DNA of 64,000 nt, taken from contig JAAYDI010000166.1 of assembly GCA_012729315.1 (NCBI GenBank), positions 46,631 to 110,630 on the forward strand, given 5' to 3'. Below are positions 55,900 to 63,719 of the stretch, piece after piece. Source of the stretch: Planctomycetaceae bacterium. GTDB taxonomy: Bacteria > Planctomycetota > Planctomycetia > Pirellulales > Pirellulaceae. Both the position numbers and the translations under genes were made by a program. Below the pieces are notes generated by a model. That model was given only the letters and a program-made list of their open reading frames with translations, searched no databases and had not been told where the DNA came from. Every line of letters starts with the position of its first letter. The first letter of the stretch is position 1.

Positions 55900-57684
55900 A
55901 TGCCAGATCTAATCGCCCAGGGGGCGGACCCCCGACATCGTTGGAGACGGACGTTGATTCCCCACCTGCCTGTCGTGCTGGGGCGGGCCGGCAGTGGCTG
56001 GGAAGTCCCCTGGGATTCGCAGATCTCGCGGCGGCACGCGCAGCTGGTGTGGAACAGCGACTACCTGCAGGTCGTGCGGCTGGAATCGGCCCGCAACCCG
56101 GTGTTCTTCCGCGGCCGCCAGCAGCACGCGTTCGCGGTGCGGACCGGCGAGCACTTTGTGATCGGTGGAACCACCTTCTCGATTTCTGACGAGCGGGTCA
56201 ACATTAGTGTCGATTCGCCGCCGGCGACGAACGAGCAGGCGTTCAGTCCGGCGTATCTGCAGAGTGTCAGCTATCGCAATGCGGACCAGCGGATCGAGGT
56301 CCTGAGCCGTCTGCCGGAAGTGATCTCCGGAGCCACCAACGACGAGGAACTCTTCGTGCGCCTGATCAGCCTGCTGCTGACCGGCACTCCGCGCGCCACG
56401 GCGGCAGCGATTGTGGCCGTGCGGGAAGGAGACGCGCCGGAAGACGCGATCGAGGTCCTGCACTGGGACCGGCGGAGCGACTATGCCGGTTCGTTCTCAC
56501 CCAGCGGCCGCCTGATTCGCAGTGCGGTGGAGAGTGGCAAGAGCGTCGTGAGCATCTGGAACCGGGCGCGGGCCCAAACGACGGCCACGTTCGCGGACCA
56601 GGAGGACCTGGACTGGGCGTTCTGTACGCCCGTCCTGGGAGAAGCCTGCCCGGGCTGGGCGATCTACATGACCGGCCGCCTGGACCCGCAGGCCCGACTG
56701 GCGGCGCAGAGTCGTGGGCCGGAAGAGCTGCAGGACGAGCTGAAATTCGCCGAGCTCGCCGCGACCACTCTCCACAATCTGCGCGAGGTGCGTCTGCTCG
56801 AGCACCGCCAATCATCGTTGCGCCCGTTCTTCTCGCCGGTGGTGCTCGAGGCACTGGCCGGCCAGGATCCCAACCAGGTGTTGGCGCCGCGCGAGGCGGA
56901 GGTGTCCGTGCTGTTCTGTGACCTGCGCGGATTCTCCCGCCGCTCGGAACAAGGAGCCGGGGACCTGCTGGGGCTGCTCAACCGGGTCAGCCGGGCGCTG
57001 GGCGTGATGACCCACTGTATTCTCGAGCAGGGGGGGGTGGTGGGCGATTTTCACGGCGATGCGGCGATGGGGTTCTGGGGGTGGCCTATCGAACAACCCG
57101 ACGCCGTGGAACGCGCCTGCCGTGCGGCGCTGAGCATCCGAGCCGCGTTCGGCGAAGTGGCGCTGCGCGATGAGCATCCGTTGACCGACTTCCGCGTGGG
57201 GATCGGTGTGGCGACCGGACCGGCTGTGGCCGGCAAGATCGGCACGGTCGACCAGGTGAAAGTCACCGTGTTCGGCCCGGTGGTCAACCTCGCGTCACGG
57301 CTGGAAGCCATGACCAAGGTGCTCCGCGCACCACTGCTGATCGACGAGCAGACCGCCCGTCGGGTGCGCACCGAGGTCTCGCCCGACGTGGCTCGCGTGC
57401 GGCGCGTTGCCAAGGTGCGCCCTTACGGCTTGGAAGCGGCTGTCGAAGTGAGCGAGCTGCTGCCACCGGTCGGCGATTTCCCTCAGATGAGTGATCAGCA
57501 TATCGCCGCGTACGAACACGCTCTCGATGCGCTTCAGGCTCGCGACTGGGACGATGCCTTCCACTGGCTGCACCAGGTGCCCGCCGATGATCGCGTCAAG
57601 GATTATCTCACGGTGTTCATCGCGCAGCACAATCGCATGCCGCCCCCCGACTGGGACGGCGTGATTCCCATTGCCACGAAGTGA
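55900..57684 (+). CDS. FHA-GAF-class III nucleotide cyclase
   Basis: 594 residues. N-terminal FHA-like domain (LPVVLGRAGSGWEVPWDSQISRRHAQLVW with GR, S and H of phosphothreonine binding). Residues about 130-300 look like a GAF domain. The cyclase domain has metal ligands Asp341 (LFCDLRGFSRR) and Asp387 (HGDAAMGFWG), Asn463 and Arg467 (GPVVNLASRLE), and Thr456 at the purine site. The Lys normally before FxGD is Asp383 here, so base recognition may differ. A C-terminal tail of about 100 residues follows. A short 27-bp gap to the S2P gene suggests co-transcription. Confidence 0.88.
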   Translation: MPDLIAQGADPRHRWRRTLIPHLPVVLGRAGSGWEVPWDSQISRRHAQLVWNSDYLQVVRLESARNPVFFRGRQQHAFAVRTGEHFVIGGTTFSISDERVNISVDSPPATNEQAFSPAYLQSVSYRNADQRIEVLSRLPEVISGATNDEELFVRLISLLLTGTPRATAAAIVAVREGDAPEDAIEVLHWDRRSDYAGSFSPSGRLIRSAVESGKSVVSIWNRARAQTTATFADQEDLDWAFCTPVLGEACPGWAIYMTGRLDPQARLAAQSRGPEELQDELKFAELAATTLHNLREVRLLEHRQSSLRPFFSPVVLEALAGQDPNQVLAPREAEVSVLFCDLRGFSRRSEQGAGDLLGLLNRVSRALGVMTHCILEQGGVVGDFHGDAAMGFWGWPIEQPDAVERACRAALSIRAAFGEVALRDEHPLTDFRVGIGVATGPAVAGKIGTVDQVKVTVFGPVVNLASRLEAMTKVLRAPLLIDEQTARRVRTEVSPDVARVRRVAKVRPYGLEAAVEVSELLPPVGDFPQMSDQHIAAYEHALDALQARDWDDAFHWLHQVPADDRVKDYLTVFIAQHNRMPPPDWDGVIPIATK

Positions 57685-57992
57685 GTGGCGGTTACGGCGC
57701 GGGACGGTCCTGCCGCCCCTGCATCTTTCAGGAAGATGGGGTCATCGTAGAGCAGCGTCATGGAAGTCGCCCTGCACAATCCGCATGACCATTCCTGTCC
57801 ACAGAGCCCGCACCGCCACTTTGCCCACGCCGCGAGCGAACTGCCCAGTACCGCCGGCGCGGGTTCCTGCCGGACGCCGATCGGGAACCCAACACGGGGC
57901 TCCGAGCATACGGGTGGCCGGAGGCGCGTCAAATCGGGCCGCGGCGGGCGTGCCGGCACAGCCGCCCTGCCAGATCGCCAAGTGTCACCAAG
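57685..57992. other. Intergenic region (308 bp)
   Basis: No gene is recognised. Some mild inverted symmetry, no terminator with a T-run. It ends in the promoter candidate at 57993. Confidence 0.3.
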
Positions 57993-58022
57993 TTGACAAT
58001 TGCAGCATTCGACGAGTAGTCT
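57993..58022 (+). promoter_or_regulatory. Candidate promoter of the (MPG)n protein
   Basis: TTGACA at 57993-57998 (perfect -35), 18-bp spacer, TAGTCT at 58017-58022 (weak -10). Predicted leader of about 105 nt before the ATG at 58135. Confidence 0.45.
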
Positions 58023-58134
58023 AGATGAGGGACGTAGGCGGGTCGCTCTGCGAAATTCGTGTCATCTCGATCGCAATCCCGTCAGCAGCCCCGCAATGAG
58101 GTCTGATTGACGCGATCCGAGGGAGGCGTGGTTC

Positions 58135-59820
58135 ATGTCGAAGATTTGTCGTTGGCTCCGTGTGACTGGGATCGTACTGTCGACCGCCGGGCTGGCAGTG
58201 GCCGGGCTGGCGCGGCCGGCCTGGGCTCAGGCTGCAGCGGAGGACGCCCCGTCGTACACCTGGGATACCATCGGTCCGGAGTTCGCCGATGCGCGGACCG
58301 TGGTCACACAGAAAAATCTGAAGGATCAAGTTGTTTTCGGGCGGATGAGCTTTGACGAGAACCGGCCGCAGCTGGAAAACTGGTACCGGAATTACCTGTT
58401 CCCTTCCATGGCCACCGAGGAGCTGCTCGGCGACGTGTTCGAGAAACGCGAGATGCTCGCCAAAGACATGGAACAGGCGGCCGATCCCCGGTTACGCCAG
58501 TATCTGTTGATGGAAGTCGCCTATCCTGAAGCGACGCGCCGGGCCAGCGATCCAAACTATCATCCCACCGTGCGTTTCAATGCCATGCTGGTCGTGGGGC
58601 AACTTAATCAGACCGATGCACGCCTGGTGGGCGGCGTGCGCTATCCGGCTGTCCGCCTGCCCCAGGCGTTTGACTTCATGGTGGACGAGTTCAAGAAACC
58701 GGACCAGATCGACGCCGTCCGGTTGGCCGCGATCGTGGGTATCGAGCGGCACTTGTTCCTCGTGCGGCAGCGGCCTGGTGATCAGCCGATTCCGGATGGG
58801 CGCAGAGCGGAAGTGGCTGCGCTCATGCAGACGCTGCTCGATGAAAAGACGCCGCCCGCCGGCCGCACTCCGGACGGCCACACCTGGTTGCGGCGTCGCG
58901 CCGCCGATGTGCTGGGTACGCTGGGCGCCGTCGGGGATAACCGCACCATCTTCGAGAGTCTGATACGCATCGCCAACGATGCAGATGAACCACTGTCGCT
59001 GCGCTGCACCGCCGCGCAGGCACTCGGGAGCCTCGTCTATACGGACGTGACCGGCATCGACGCCGTGCGCACGGCCCAGCAGCTGGCGGCGCTCGCCGCG
59101 TTCGCCTGCCGCGCTGAGGATACACGCGCCAAAGAAGAACAGAAAACGCTCGAGGAGGAAATGTCGGGCGGCACGCGCACCGGAGGGGGCGGTGGCATGC
59201 CTGGGATGCCAGGAATGCCTGGGATGCCCAGCATGCCAGGAATGCCCGGGATGCCAGGAATGCCCGGGATGCCAGGAATGCCCGGTAGCGACTCCAGTGC
59301 GCCTGCGATGACCGGGATGCCTGGCATGCCGGGAATGCCGGGAATGCCGGGGGGCGCAGTGGGTTCCGATCCCCGCAGCACGGATGGGCTCGGTGGCTAT
59401 CCCGGTACCATGTCCACCGGCCGGTCGACCAGCGCCGACATGGACGCGCTCATTAAACGCGTTCGCCGGCGTCTGAAGCAACCGCTGGACTGTGTGCTGC
59501 AGGGGGTGCGCGGTCGGGATGAGAAGGTTCTGGGCGCGGTTGGATCGCTGGCGGCAGACGATCAGCAGAAGGGGGAGATCACCAAGATCGTACAGGCCCT
59601 CGATGCCATCGTGGTGGCGACCGACAAGCACAAGCAGGGGCTACCCGATCTGCTCAAGGAAGTGCGCGACAAGACCCGCGCTCTCGAAGCCCTGCTGCCG
59701 AAAGAGGCCGTTGCCGCCGACAAGCCGGCGGCCGACGAAGCGCTGCCTGGAGGTGCTGTACCGGCCGACGCCGCGCCGGGAGCACCGGCCGACACCAGCC
59801 AACCGGCCAAGACGAACTGA
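58135..59820 (+). CDS. Secreted protein with HEAT-like region and (Met-Pro-Gly)n tract
   Basis: 561 residues. Signal peptide ends at ARPAWAQAA. Residues 90-330 are helical with HEAT-like periodicity ([37 protein letters not shown]). Residues 355-384 are ten MPG-type triplets (one reads MPS), then SDSSAPA and a second set of five (MTG then MPG). The C-terminal 130 residues are helical again and end in a Pro/Ala tail. The tract is collagen-like in period but has Met-Pro-Gly instead of Gly-X-Y with hydroxyproline. The family is known to me only as planctomycete hypothetical proteins. It may be a flexible spacer between two interaction regions. Confidence 0.8.
   Translation: MSKICRWLRVTGIVLSTAGLAVAGLARPAWAQAAAEDAPSYTWDTIGPEFADARTVVTQKNLKDQVVFGRMSFDENRPQLENWYRNYLFPSMATEELLGDVFEKREMLAKDMEQAADPRLRQYLLMEVAYPEATRRASDPNYHPTVRFNAMLVVGQLNQTDARLVGGVRYPAVRLPQAFDFMVDEFKKPDQIDAVRLAAIVGIERHLFLVRQRPGDQPIPDGRRAEVAALMQTLLDEKTPPAGRTPDGHTWLRRRAADVLGTLGAVGDNRTIFESLIRIANDADEPLSLRCTAAQALGSLVYTDVTGIDAVRTAQQLAALAAFACRAEDTRAKEEQKTLEEEMSGGTRTGGGGGMPGMPGMPGMPSMPGMPGMPGMPGMPGMPGSDSSAPAMTGMPGMPGMPGMPGGAVGSDPRSTDGLGGYPGTMSTGRSTSADMDALIKRVRRRLKQPLDCVLQGVRGRDEKVLGAVGSLAADDQQKGEITKIVQALDAIVVATDKHKQGLPDLLKEVRDKTRALEALLPKEAVAADKPAADEALPGGAVPADAAPGAPADTSQPAKTN
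59197..59352. repeat. In-frame 9-bp tandem repeats coding MPG
   Basis: Block 1 (59197-59286) has ten 9-bp units (ATGCCNGGN types). Block 2 (59308-59352) has five. A change in unit number keeps the frame, so length variation between strains is plausible. Confidence 0.9.
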
Positions 59821-59928
59821 GTGCCGTCCTTGGCGGGCCGCTGACGACCAAATCTGACGACCAAATCACGGATCGCCGGATCGCTGGCCACCGAATCGCA
59901 ATCGGGCTACCGAATCACAACCGACAGA

Positions 59929-59957
59929 AAAGGGCCGCCACCGCGTGACGGCCCTTT
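59929..59957 (+). terminator. Candidate terminator after the (MPG)n gene
   Basis: AAAGGGCCG (59929-59937) pairs with CGGCCCTTT (59949-59957) with an 11-base loop. The T-run is only three bases, so termination strength is uncertain. A perfect 13-bp tandem duplication (59841-59866) precedes it. It may also serve the convergent DUF6580 gene. Confidence 0.6.
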
Positions 59958-60023
59958 CGCAATTGTCTTGTCAAAATGTACCGATTGGCTTCGCCCCAAT
60001 TGGCATCCGTGGCCGACGGCTGC

Positions 60024-60677
60024 CTAGTTGGCTTCGGTCGCCGGTTGTTGCGCCGGGGCCAACGCAAGCGCCAGAGCATAGCTGCCGAACAGGACGACCG
60101 CGAAGAACAGGTCGCCGGCCAGCGTGTAGCGGAAGAACGGAATCGCTGCCGCGTAGCATTCAGCCAATCCCGACCAACTGGTCTCGTATGTCGGGAAACC
60201 CAGCCACACGCCGAAATTCGTGACGAGGAAGAACAGAACTGACGACAGCAGTGAACAGGAGAGCAGGCCGATCAGGGAAGCGAAACGGCCGGCGAAGCGG
60301 CCGGTTCCCAGCACGAAGGTCCGCCGCAGCCAACCGCGCAGCAGGATCGGGAACATCAGCATGCCGTAGACCAGGACCATTATTCCCCAGTCGTATCCGC
60401 CCAGGAACAGGTCGCTGATCGCCATCACGCTCAGCGGCACGCAAATCGCCACCAGAGCCGAACGGAAGAAGTACCCGGCGAACAACGCCAGCGCGGCGAC
60501 GGGTGCGAAGTTGGGCAGCTCATGGCCGGCCAATCGCACCGCCACACCGCCAATGACCAGCAGGGCGAACATGATCGCTTGACAGGCCCACCCCCCGCCC
60601 TGAGCGCCCGAGCGCCGGTCAGGCATCCACTGGCCACTGTGTCGTGTTGTTCCGTCGATATTGCTCTTGCCTGTCAT
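60024..60677 (-). CDS. DUF6580-type membrane protein (putative transporter)
   Basis: 217 residues. Five or six membrane helices: AIMFALLVIGGVAVRLAGH, FAPVAALALFAGYFF, FPILLRGWL and LIGLLSCSLLSSVLFFLVTNFGVWL among them. The spacing LPNFAPVAALALFAGYFFRS, then VFLGGYDWG-like loop, resembles S-components of ECF transporters and matches DUF6580. It follows the DUF4430 gene by 56 bp, in the same direction. Substrate unknown; a vitamin or cofactor is plausible given the DUF4430 partner. Confidence 0.75.
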   Translation of the reverse strand: MTGKSNIDGTTRHSGQWMPDRRSGAQGGGWACQAIMFALLVIGGVAVRLAGHELPNFAPVAALALFAGYFFRSALVAICVPLSVMAISDLFLGGYDWGIMVLVYGMLMFPILLRGWLRRTFVLGTGRFAGRFASLIGLLSCSLLSSVLFFLVTNFGVWLGFPTYETSWSGLAECYAAAIPFFRYTLAGDLFFAVVLFGSYALALALAPAQQPATEAN

Positions 60678-60733
60678 TGCTACATCCCGTCAGTCGGTCG
60701 TGGAATCAGGAAAAGGAGCCGAACACTGCAATT

Positions 60734-61144
60734 TTATCGGTATTCGCCAAAGGTCCACAAGATGGTATCAGCGGCTTTCACCTCCAAGGCACCGCAGCTC
60801 TTGCGAGCCAGTTCGCCATTGACGCGAAACACCCAATTCTGACCGCGCCCTTCGTTCTCCACGTCGTCAATCTGCGTCACGAAGGAGGTCGCCCCCTTAC
60901 CGCGCAGCCCGATTTTGATCCCGCGCGGATGCCTGCCCGCCGCCTGCAGCGCGTCGAGCACCGTCATGCCGGCTTTCCAGGGCAGCGCGGTAAAATGCTT
61001 CTGGACGCCGTCTCTGTAATCGATGATCAACTTCACAGTCGGCGGTGGAGGGGCATCCTCGGCCACGGCGCCGCGGAGAGTGACACCCGCCGCTATACCA
61101 CACGCGAGCAGGATCGCCAATAACATCGCAGCCAGGCGGTTCAT
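60734..61144 (-). CDS. DUF4430-domain secreted protein
   Basis: 136 residues from ATG 61144 (AGGAG eleven bases upstream). Signal peptide ends at GAVAEDAPP. The mature part fits DUF4430, a domain related to the C-terminal beta domain of cobalamin carriers: VKLIIDYRDGVQKHFTAL, MTVLDALQAAG, GRGQNWVFRVNGELARKS, and the closing DTILWTFGEY. It is probably periplasmic. The 56-bp gap to DUF6580 suggests an operon. A 29-bp dispersed repeat lies 165 bp upstream of the start. Confidence 0.8.
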   Translation of the reverse strand: MNRLAAMLLAILLACGIAAGVTLRGAVAEDAPPPPTVKLIIDYRDGVQKHFTALPWKAGMTVLDALQAAGRHPRGIKIGLRGKGATSFVTQIDDVENEGRGQNWVFRVNGELARKSCGALEVKAADTILWTFGEYR

Positions 61145-61308
61145 GGGACAAGACTCCTGATCCGTAATGCACAACGACAATGCACAACGACACACCGCTC
61201 CGTTCCGGGGGCCAAGCCCAACCAGCTCCGCCGAAAAGTATACCGAGTTCTGCCCGGCCTGAGGATCCCGTGGGGTTTCCGAACCGCAGCATGGCGGTAG
61301 CATGCGCG

Positions 61309-61337
61309 GATCTGAAACAGACACTCTGACTCCAGCC
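61309..61337. repeat. Dispersed 29-bp repeat (copy 2)
   Basis: Identical over 29 bases to 44481-44509 and beginning GATCTGAAACAGACACTCTG. Both copies lie 80-170 bp upstream of a minus-strand gene for a secreted protein. Confidence 0.85.
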
Positions 61338-61535
61338 TGCGCTGTCCGAGCCCGCCGCGAGTTGCACATTGCCGGCCGGGCCGACTGGGCCCCTGATGCC
61401 CGGCCGCGGCTGCTTTTCACACACATGTCGCGCGGATTACGCAACTGGAGAGTTAAAGCAACTCCCCATACTTCTGTGTGTTTCGGTGTTTCGGCTCGGC
61501 CTCCGGGGTGTCTTGTCGCGGGAGTACCATGGGGC

Positions 61536-61544
61536 TGTTATAAT
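61536..61544 (+). promoter_or_regulatory. Extended -10 promoter before the tRNA-Ile half
   Basis: TGT followed by TATAAT (61539-61544) is an extended -10 element. No -35 is needed in this class; TTGTCG stands 20 bp upstream. The predicted start near 61551 would transcribe the tRNA half and perhaps the gene at 61692. Confidence 0.6.
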
Positions 61545-61599
61545 CGGCGGGGGTGGTGGGGATGCGCGAGAGGATGCAGCGGCCCCGCGAAGTGCTTTG

Positions 61600-61642
61600 G
61601 GGGCCGTAGCTCAGCGGTTAAAGCAGGGGACTGATAGTCCCC
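61600..61642 (+). pseudogene. 5' half of a tRNA-Ile(GAU) gene
   Basis: GGGGCCG starts an acceptor-like arm (61600-61606), TA follows, then a D-arm (GCTC...AAGC, 61609-61624, one mismatch), then the anticodon stem GGGGA/TCCCC (61626-61630, 61638-61642) with loop CTGATAG, anticodon GAT at 61633-61635. After this the sequence diverges: no T-arm and no acceptor 3' strand. So the 5' half is intact and the 3' half is missing. Confidence 0.7.
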
Positions 61643-61691
61643 TCCGGTGCAGACTGCGGGGGCGTTCGCTGCACCTGCGGGCAAGGGACGT

Positions 61692-63035
61692 ATGCCAGAC
61701 GCTGATTCATCACTCTGTAACGCGTTTTCCACGCCGACGGGCGAGGCGGTGACTGCGGCCGAGTCGCACGTGATTCGGTTGACTGAGCGGGCCAGGAACC
61801 ACAGGCCGGCCGGGCGGGTGGAAGGTGTCCCCCAGTCGGTCAGCGCCGTGGGGATCTGCGGTGCCGGGATAATGGGAACAGGCATCGCGCTGGTTCATCT
61901 GCGGCAGGGGGTGCGCGTCAAACTCTACGACGCCTCGGCCACCGCCCTGGAGCGCGCGCACGCGGTGCTGTCGCGCGAGGCGGCTCGGATGGTCGCCGAC
62001 CGCTCCGCAGACGCCGAGTTCCAGGTCGGCCGGAACCCGGAACTCCTGGACGACTGCGACCTGTTGATCGAATCGGTCGCCGAGAACCGGGAGCTGAAGC
62101 AGCGCGTCTTCCAGCAGTTGGCCGGCCGCCTCGGCCCGCATGCGTTGATCGCCACCAACACCTCCACCATCCGGCTGGCCGATCTGGTGCCGGCTGTGCC
62201 CGACGCGCGCCGCTTCTGCGGGCTGCACTTCTGCAATCCGCCGACCGAGCGGTCGTTGGTGGAAATCGTGCGCGCCGACGGGACCAGCACCGCCACGCTC
62301 ACCGCGCTGGTGGCCTATGCGCTCCGCCTCGACAAGCTGCCGATCGTGGTCTGCGACCGCCCTGGATTCCTGGTCAATCGCGTGCTGCTGCCCTACTTGA
62401 ACGAAGCGCTCGAGATGTTCTGTCAGGGCATCGGATTGGCGGAGATCGACCGGGCGGGGCGGGCGTTTGGCATGCAGCTTGGGCCGTTCGAGTTGCTCGA
62501 CCTGATCGGTATCGACACGGCCATGTGGGCCGGGCGCACGCTGTGGGAGGCGTTTCCGAGCCGCATCACGCTCACACCGGTCCTGCCCAGGCTGGTCAAG
62601 GTCGGGCGTCTGGGGCGCAAGACCGGCTGCGGGTTTTATCAGTACCCGACCGCCGACGGCCCGGCCCAGCCCGATCCGGAACTCCCGGCCCTCCTGGCGC
62701 CCTACGTGCGTCCGCAGGGCGCGCTGTGCGACACACAGATCATCGCGCGGTTGATCCTGCCCATGCTGCTGGAAGCCACGCGCGCGATCGAAGAGAATGT
62801 GGTGGCGCACCCGGCGGATGTCGACCTGGGGCTGCTGTTCGGACTGGCGTTTCCACCGTCGCGCGGTGGGCTGCTGTACTGGGCCGACGGCGTGGGGGCT
62901 GCGAACATCCTGCGGTTGCTCCAGCCGCTTGCGCCGTTAGGCAGCCGGATGGAGCCGCCGCCGCTGTTACGCACACTGGCAGCCACCGGCGGCCGGTACT
63001 ACCCGGCGTGGGAAGAGGAATCCTCGGACGGGTGA
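61692..63035 (+). CDS. 3-hydroxyacyl-CoA dehydrogenase
   Basis: 447 residues from ATG 61692. NAD-binding Rossmann motif ICGAGIMGTGIAL (from about residue 55), catalytic Glu in ESVAENRELKQRVF, His in RFCGLHFCNPP, and the dimer/catalytic region FLVNRVLLPYLNEAL. A second C-terminal 3HCDH domain (about 310-420, with ATRAIEENVVAHPADVDLGLLFGLAFPP) resembles the second half of FadB/FadJ dehydrogenase modules. No hydratase or thiolase domain is seen. The stop overlaps the next start as TGATG, indicating translational coupling to the phosphatase gene. Confidence 0.9.
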   Translation: MPDADSSLCNAFSTPTGEAVTAAESHVIRLTERARNHRPAGRVEGVPQSVSAVGICGAGIMGTGIALVHLRQGVRVKLYDASATALERAHAVLSREAARMVADRSADAEFQVGRNPELLDDCDLLIESVAENRELKQRVFQQLAGRLGPHALIATNTSTIRLADLVPAVPDARRFCGLHFCNPPTERSLVEIVRADGTSTATLTALVAYALRLDKLPIVVCDRPGFLVNRVLLPYLNEALEMFCQGIGLAEIDRAGRAFGMQLGPFELLDLIGIDTAMWAGRTLWEAFPSRITLTPVLPRLVKVGRLGRKTGCGFYQYPTADGPAQPDPELPALLAPYVRPQGALCDTQIIARLILPMLLEATRAIEENVVAHPADVDLGLLFGLAFPPSRGGLLYWADGVGAANILRLLQPLAPLGSRMEPPPLLRTLAATGGRYYPAWEEESSDG

Positions 63036-63637
63036 TGACATTAGTCCCTGCTTTCTGCCAACGGGCGCTGTACGACATGACTCATTCCCAACATCTGTGC
63101 TGGAAACGTCTCCTCGCGCGCAGCTTGTTCCTGCCCACGCTGGGCTGGAACGCGCTGCTCGGCCGGGTCCTGCGCGTGCGCCGCTGGTGGGACGAGATCG
63201 ACGAGGCGGTGTTGATGGGGGCCCTCCCCCTGGCGCGCGACGTGCCCGCCCTGCAGCAGGCCGGTGTCGGAGCTGTGGTCAACACCTGCGAGGAATACGC
63301 CGGGCCGCGCGCCGCGTATGCGCGCGCGGGGATCGTACAGCTTCGCATTCCGACCGTGGACTTCACGTCGCCGACTCTGGAGAGTGTCGAAAGGGGTGTG
63401 GCCTTCATGCAGGACCAGATCCGGCAGGGGCGGCGCGTCTACGTGCACTGCAAAGCCGGGCGGGCCCGCAGCGGCACCGTCGTCCTCTGCTGGCTCATCG
63501 CCGCCCGCGGCATGGACCCCGCCACCGCCCAGGAGCGGATCCTCCAGCGCCGCCCGCACGCCAATCCGCACATCGCCCGCCGCCCAGTCGTGCAGAAGTT
63601 CTGGTCGCGACACGGAGGGAAAAAGAATTACGAATGA
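63035..63637 (+). CDS. Dual-specificity protein phosphatase (PTPMT1-like)
   Basis: 200 residues from ATG 63035. The signature HCKAGRARSG holds Cys139 and Arg145. An upstream region VLMGALPLARDVPALQQAGVGAVVNTCEE and VDFTSPTLESVERGVAFMQDQI fit the DSP fold. The N-terminus is hydrophobic/basic (ARSLFLPTLGWNALLGRVLRV), possibly membrane-associated. PTPMT1 homologues dephosphorylate phosphatidylglycerophosphate or phosphoproteins. It is coupled to the dehydrogenase by TGATG. Its last codons lie in the 33-bp minisatellite. Confidence 0.85.
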   Translation: MTLVPAFCQRALYDMTHSQHLCWKRLLARSLFLPTLGWNALLGRVLRVRRWWDEIDEAVLMGALPLARDVPALQQAGVGAVVNTCEEYAGPRAAYARAGIVQLRIPTVDFTSPTLESVERGVAFMQDQIRQGRRVYVHCKAGRARSGTVVLCWLIAARGMDPATAQERILQRRPHANPHIARRPVVQKFWSRHGGKKNYE

Positions 63638-63719
63638 CGAGATACCCAGGCACGAAGGGATGACGAATGACGAGATACCCAAGCACGAAGGAAGGATGAA
63701 TGACAGATGCACGAAGAGG
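63630..63719. repeat. 33-bp minisatellite with a decayed third unit
   Basis: Units at 63630-63662 and 63663-63695 differ at a few bases; both begin ACGAATGACGAGATACCCA. A partial third unit follows to 63719. It overlaps the stop codon (63635-63637) of the phosphatase gene, so expansion would not change the protein. I recall similar text in intergenic DNA of other planctomycetes. Confidence 0.8.

Noticed and set aside
60625..60640. GCCACTG-like sequence suggesting a cobalamin riboswitch
   Set aside because: It is on the plus strand inside the start region of the minus-strand DUF6580 gene, in the wrong orientation and place for its leader. The rest of the B12 fold is not seen.
61580..61642. 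Possible permuted tRNA, because CGGCCCC (61580-61586) stands before GGGGCCG (61600)
   Set aside because: No T-arm precedes CGGCCCC and the pairing is equally well explained by a simple 7-bp hairpin. I call only a 5' tRNA half.
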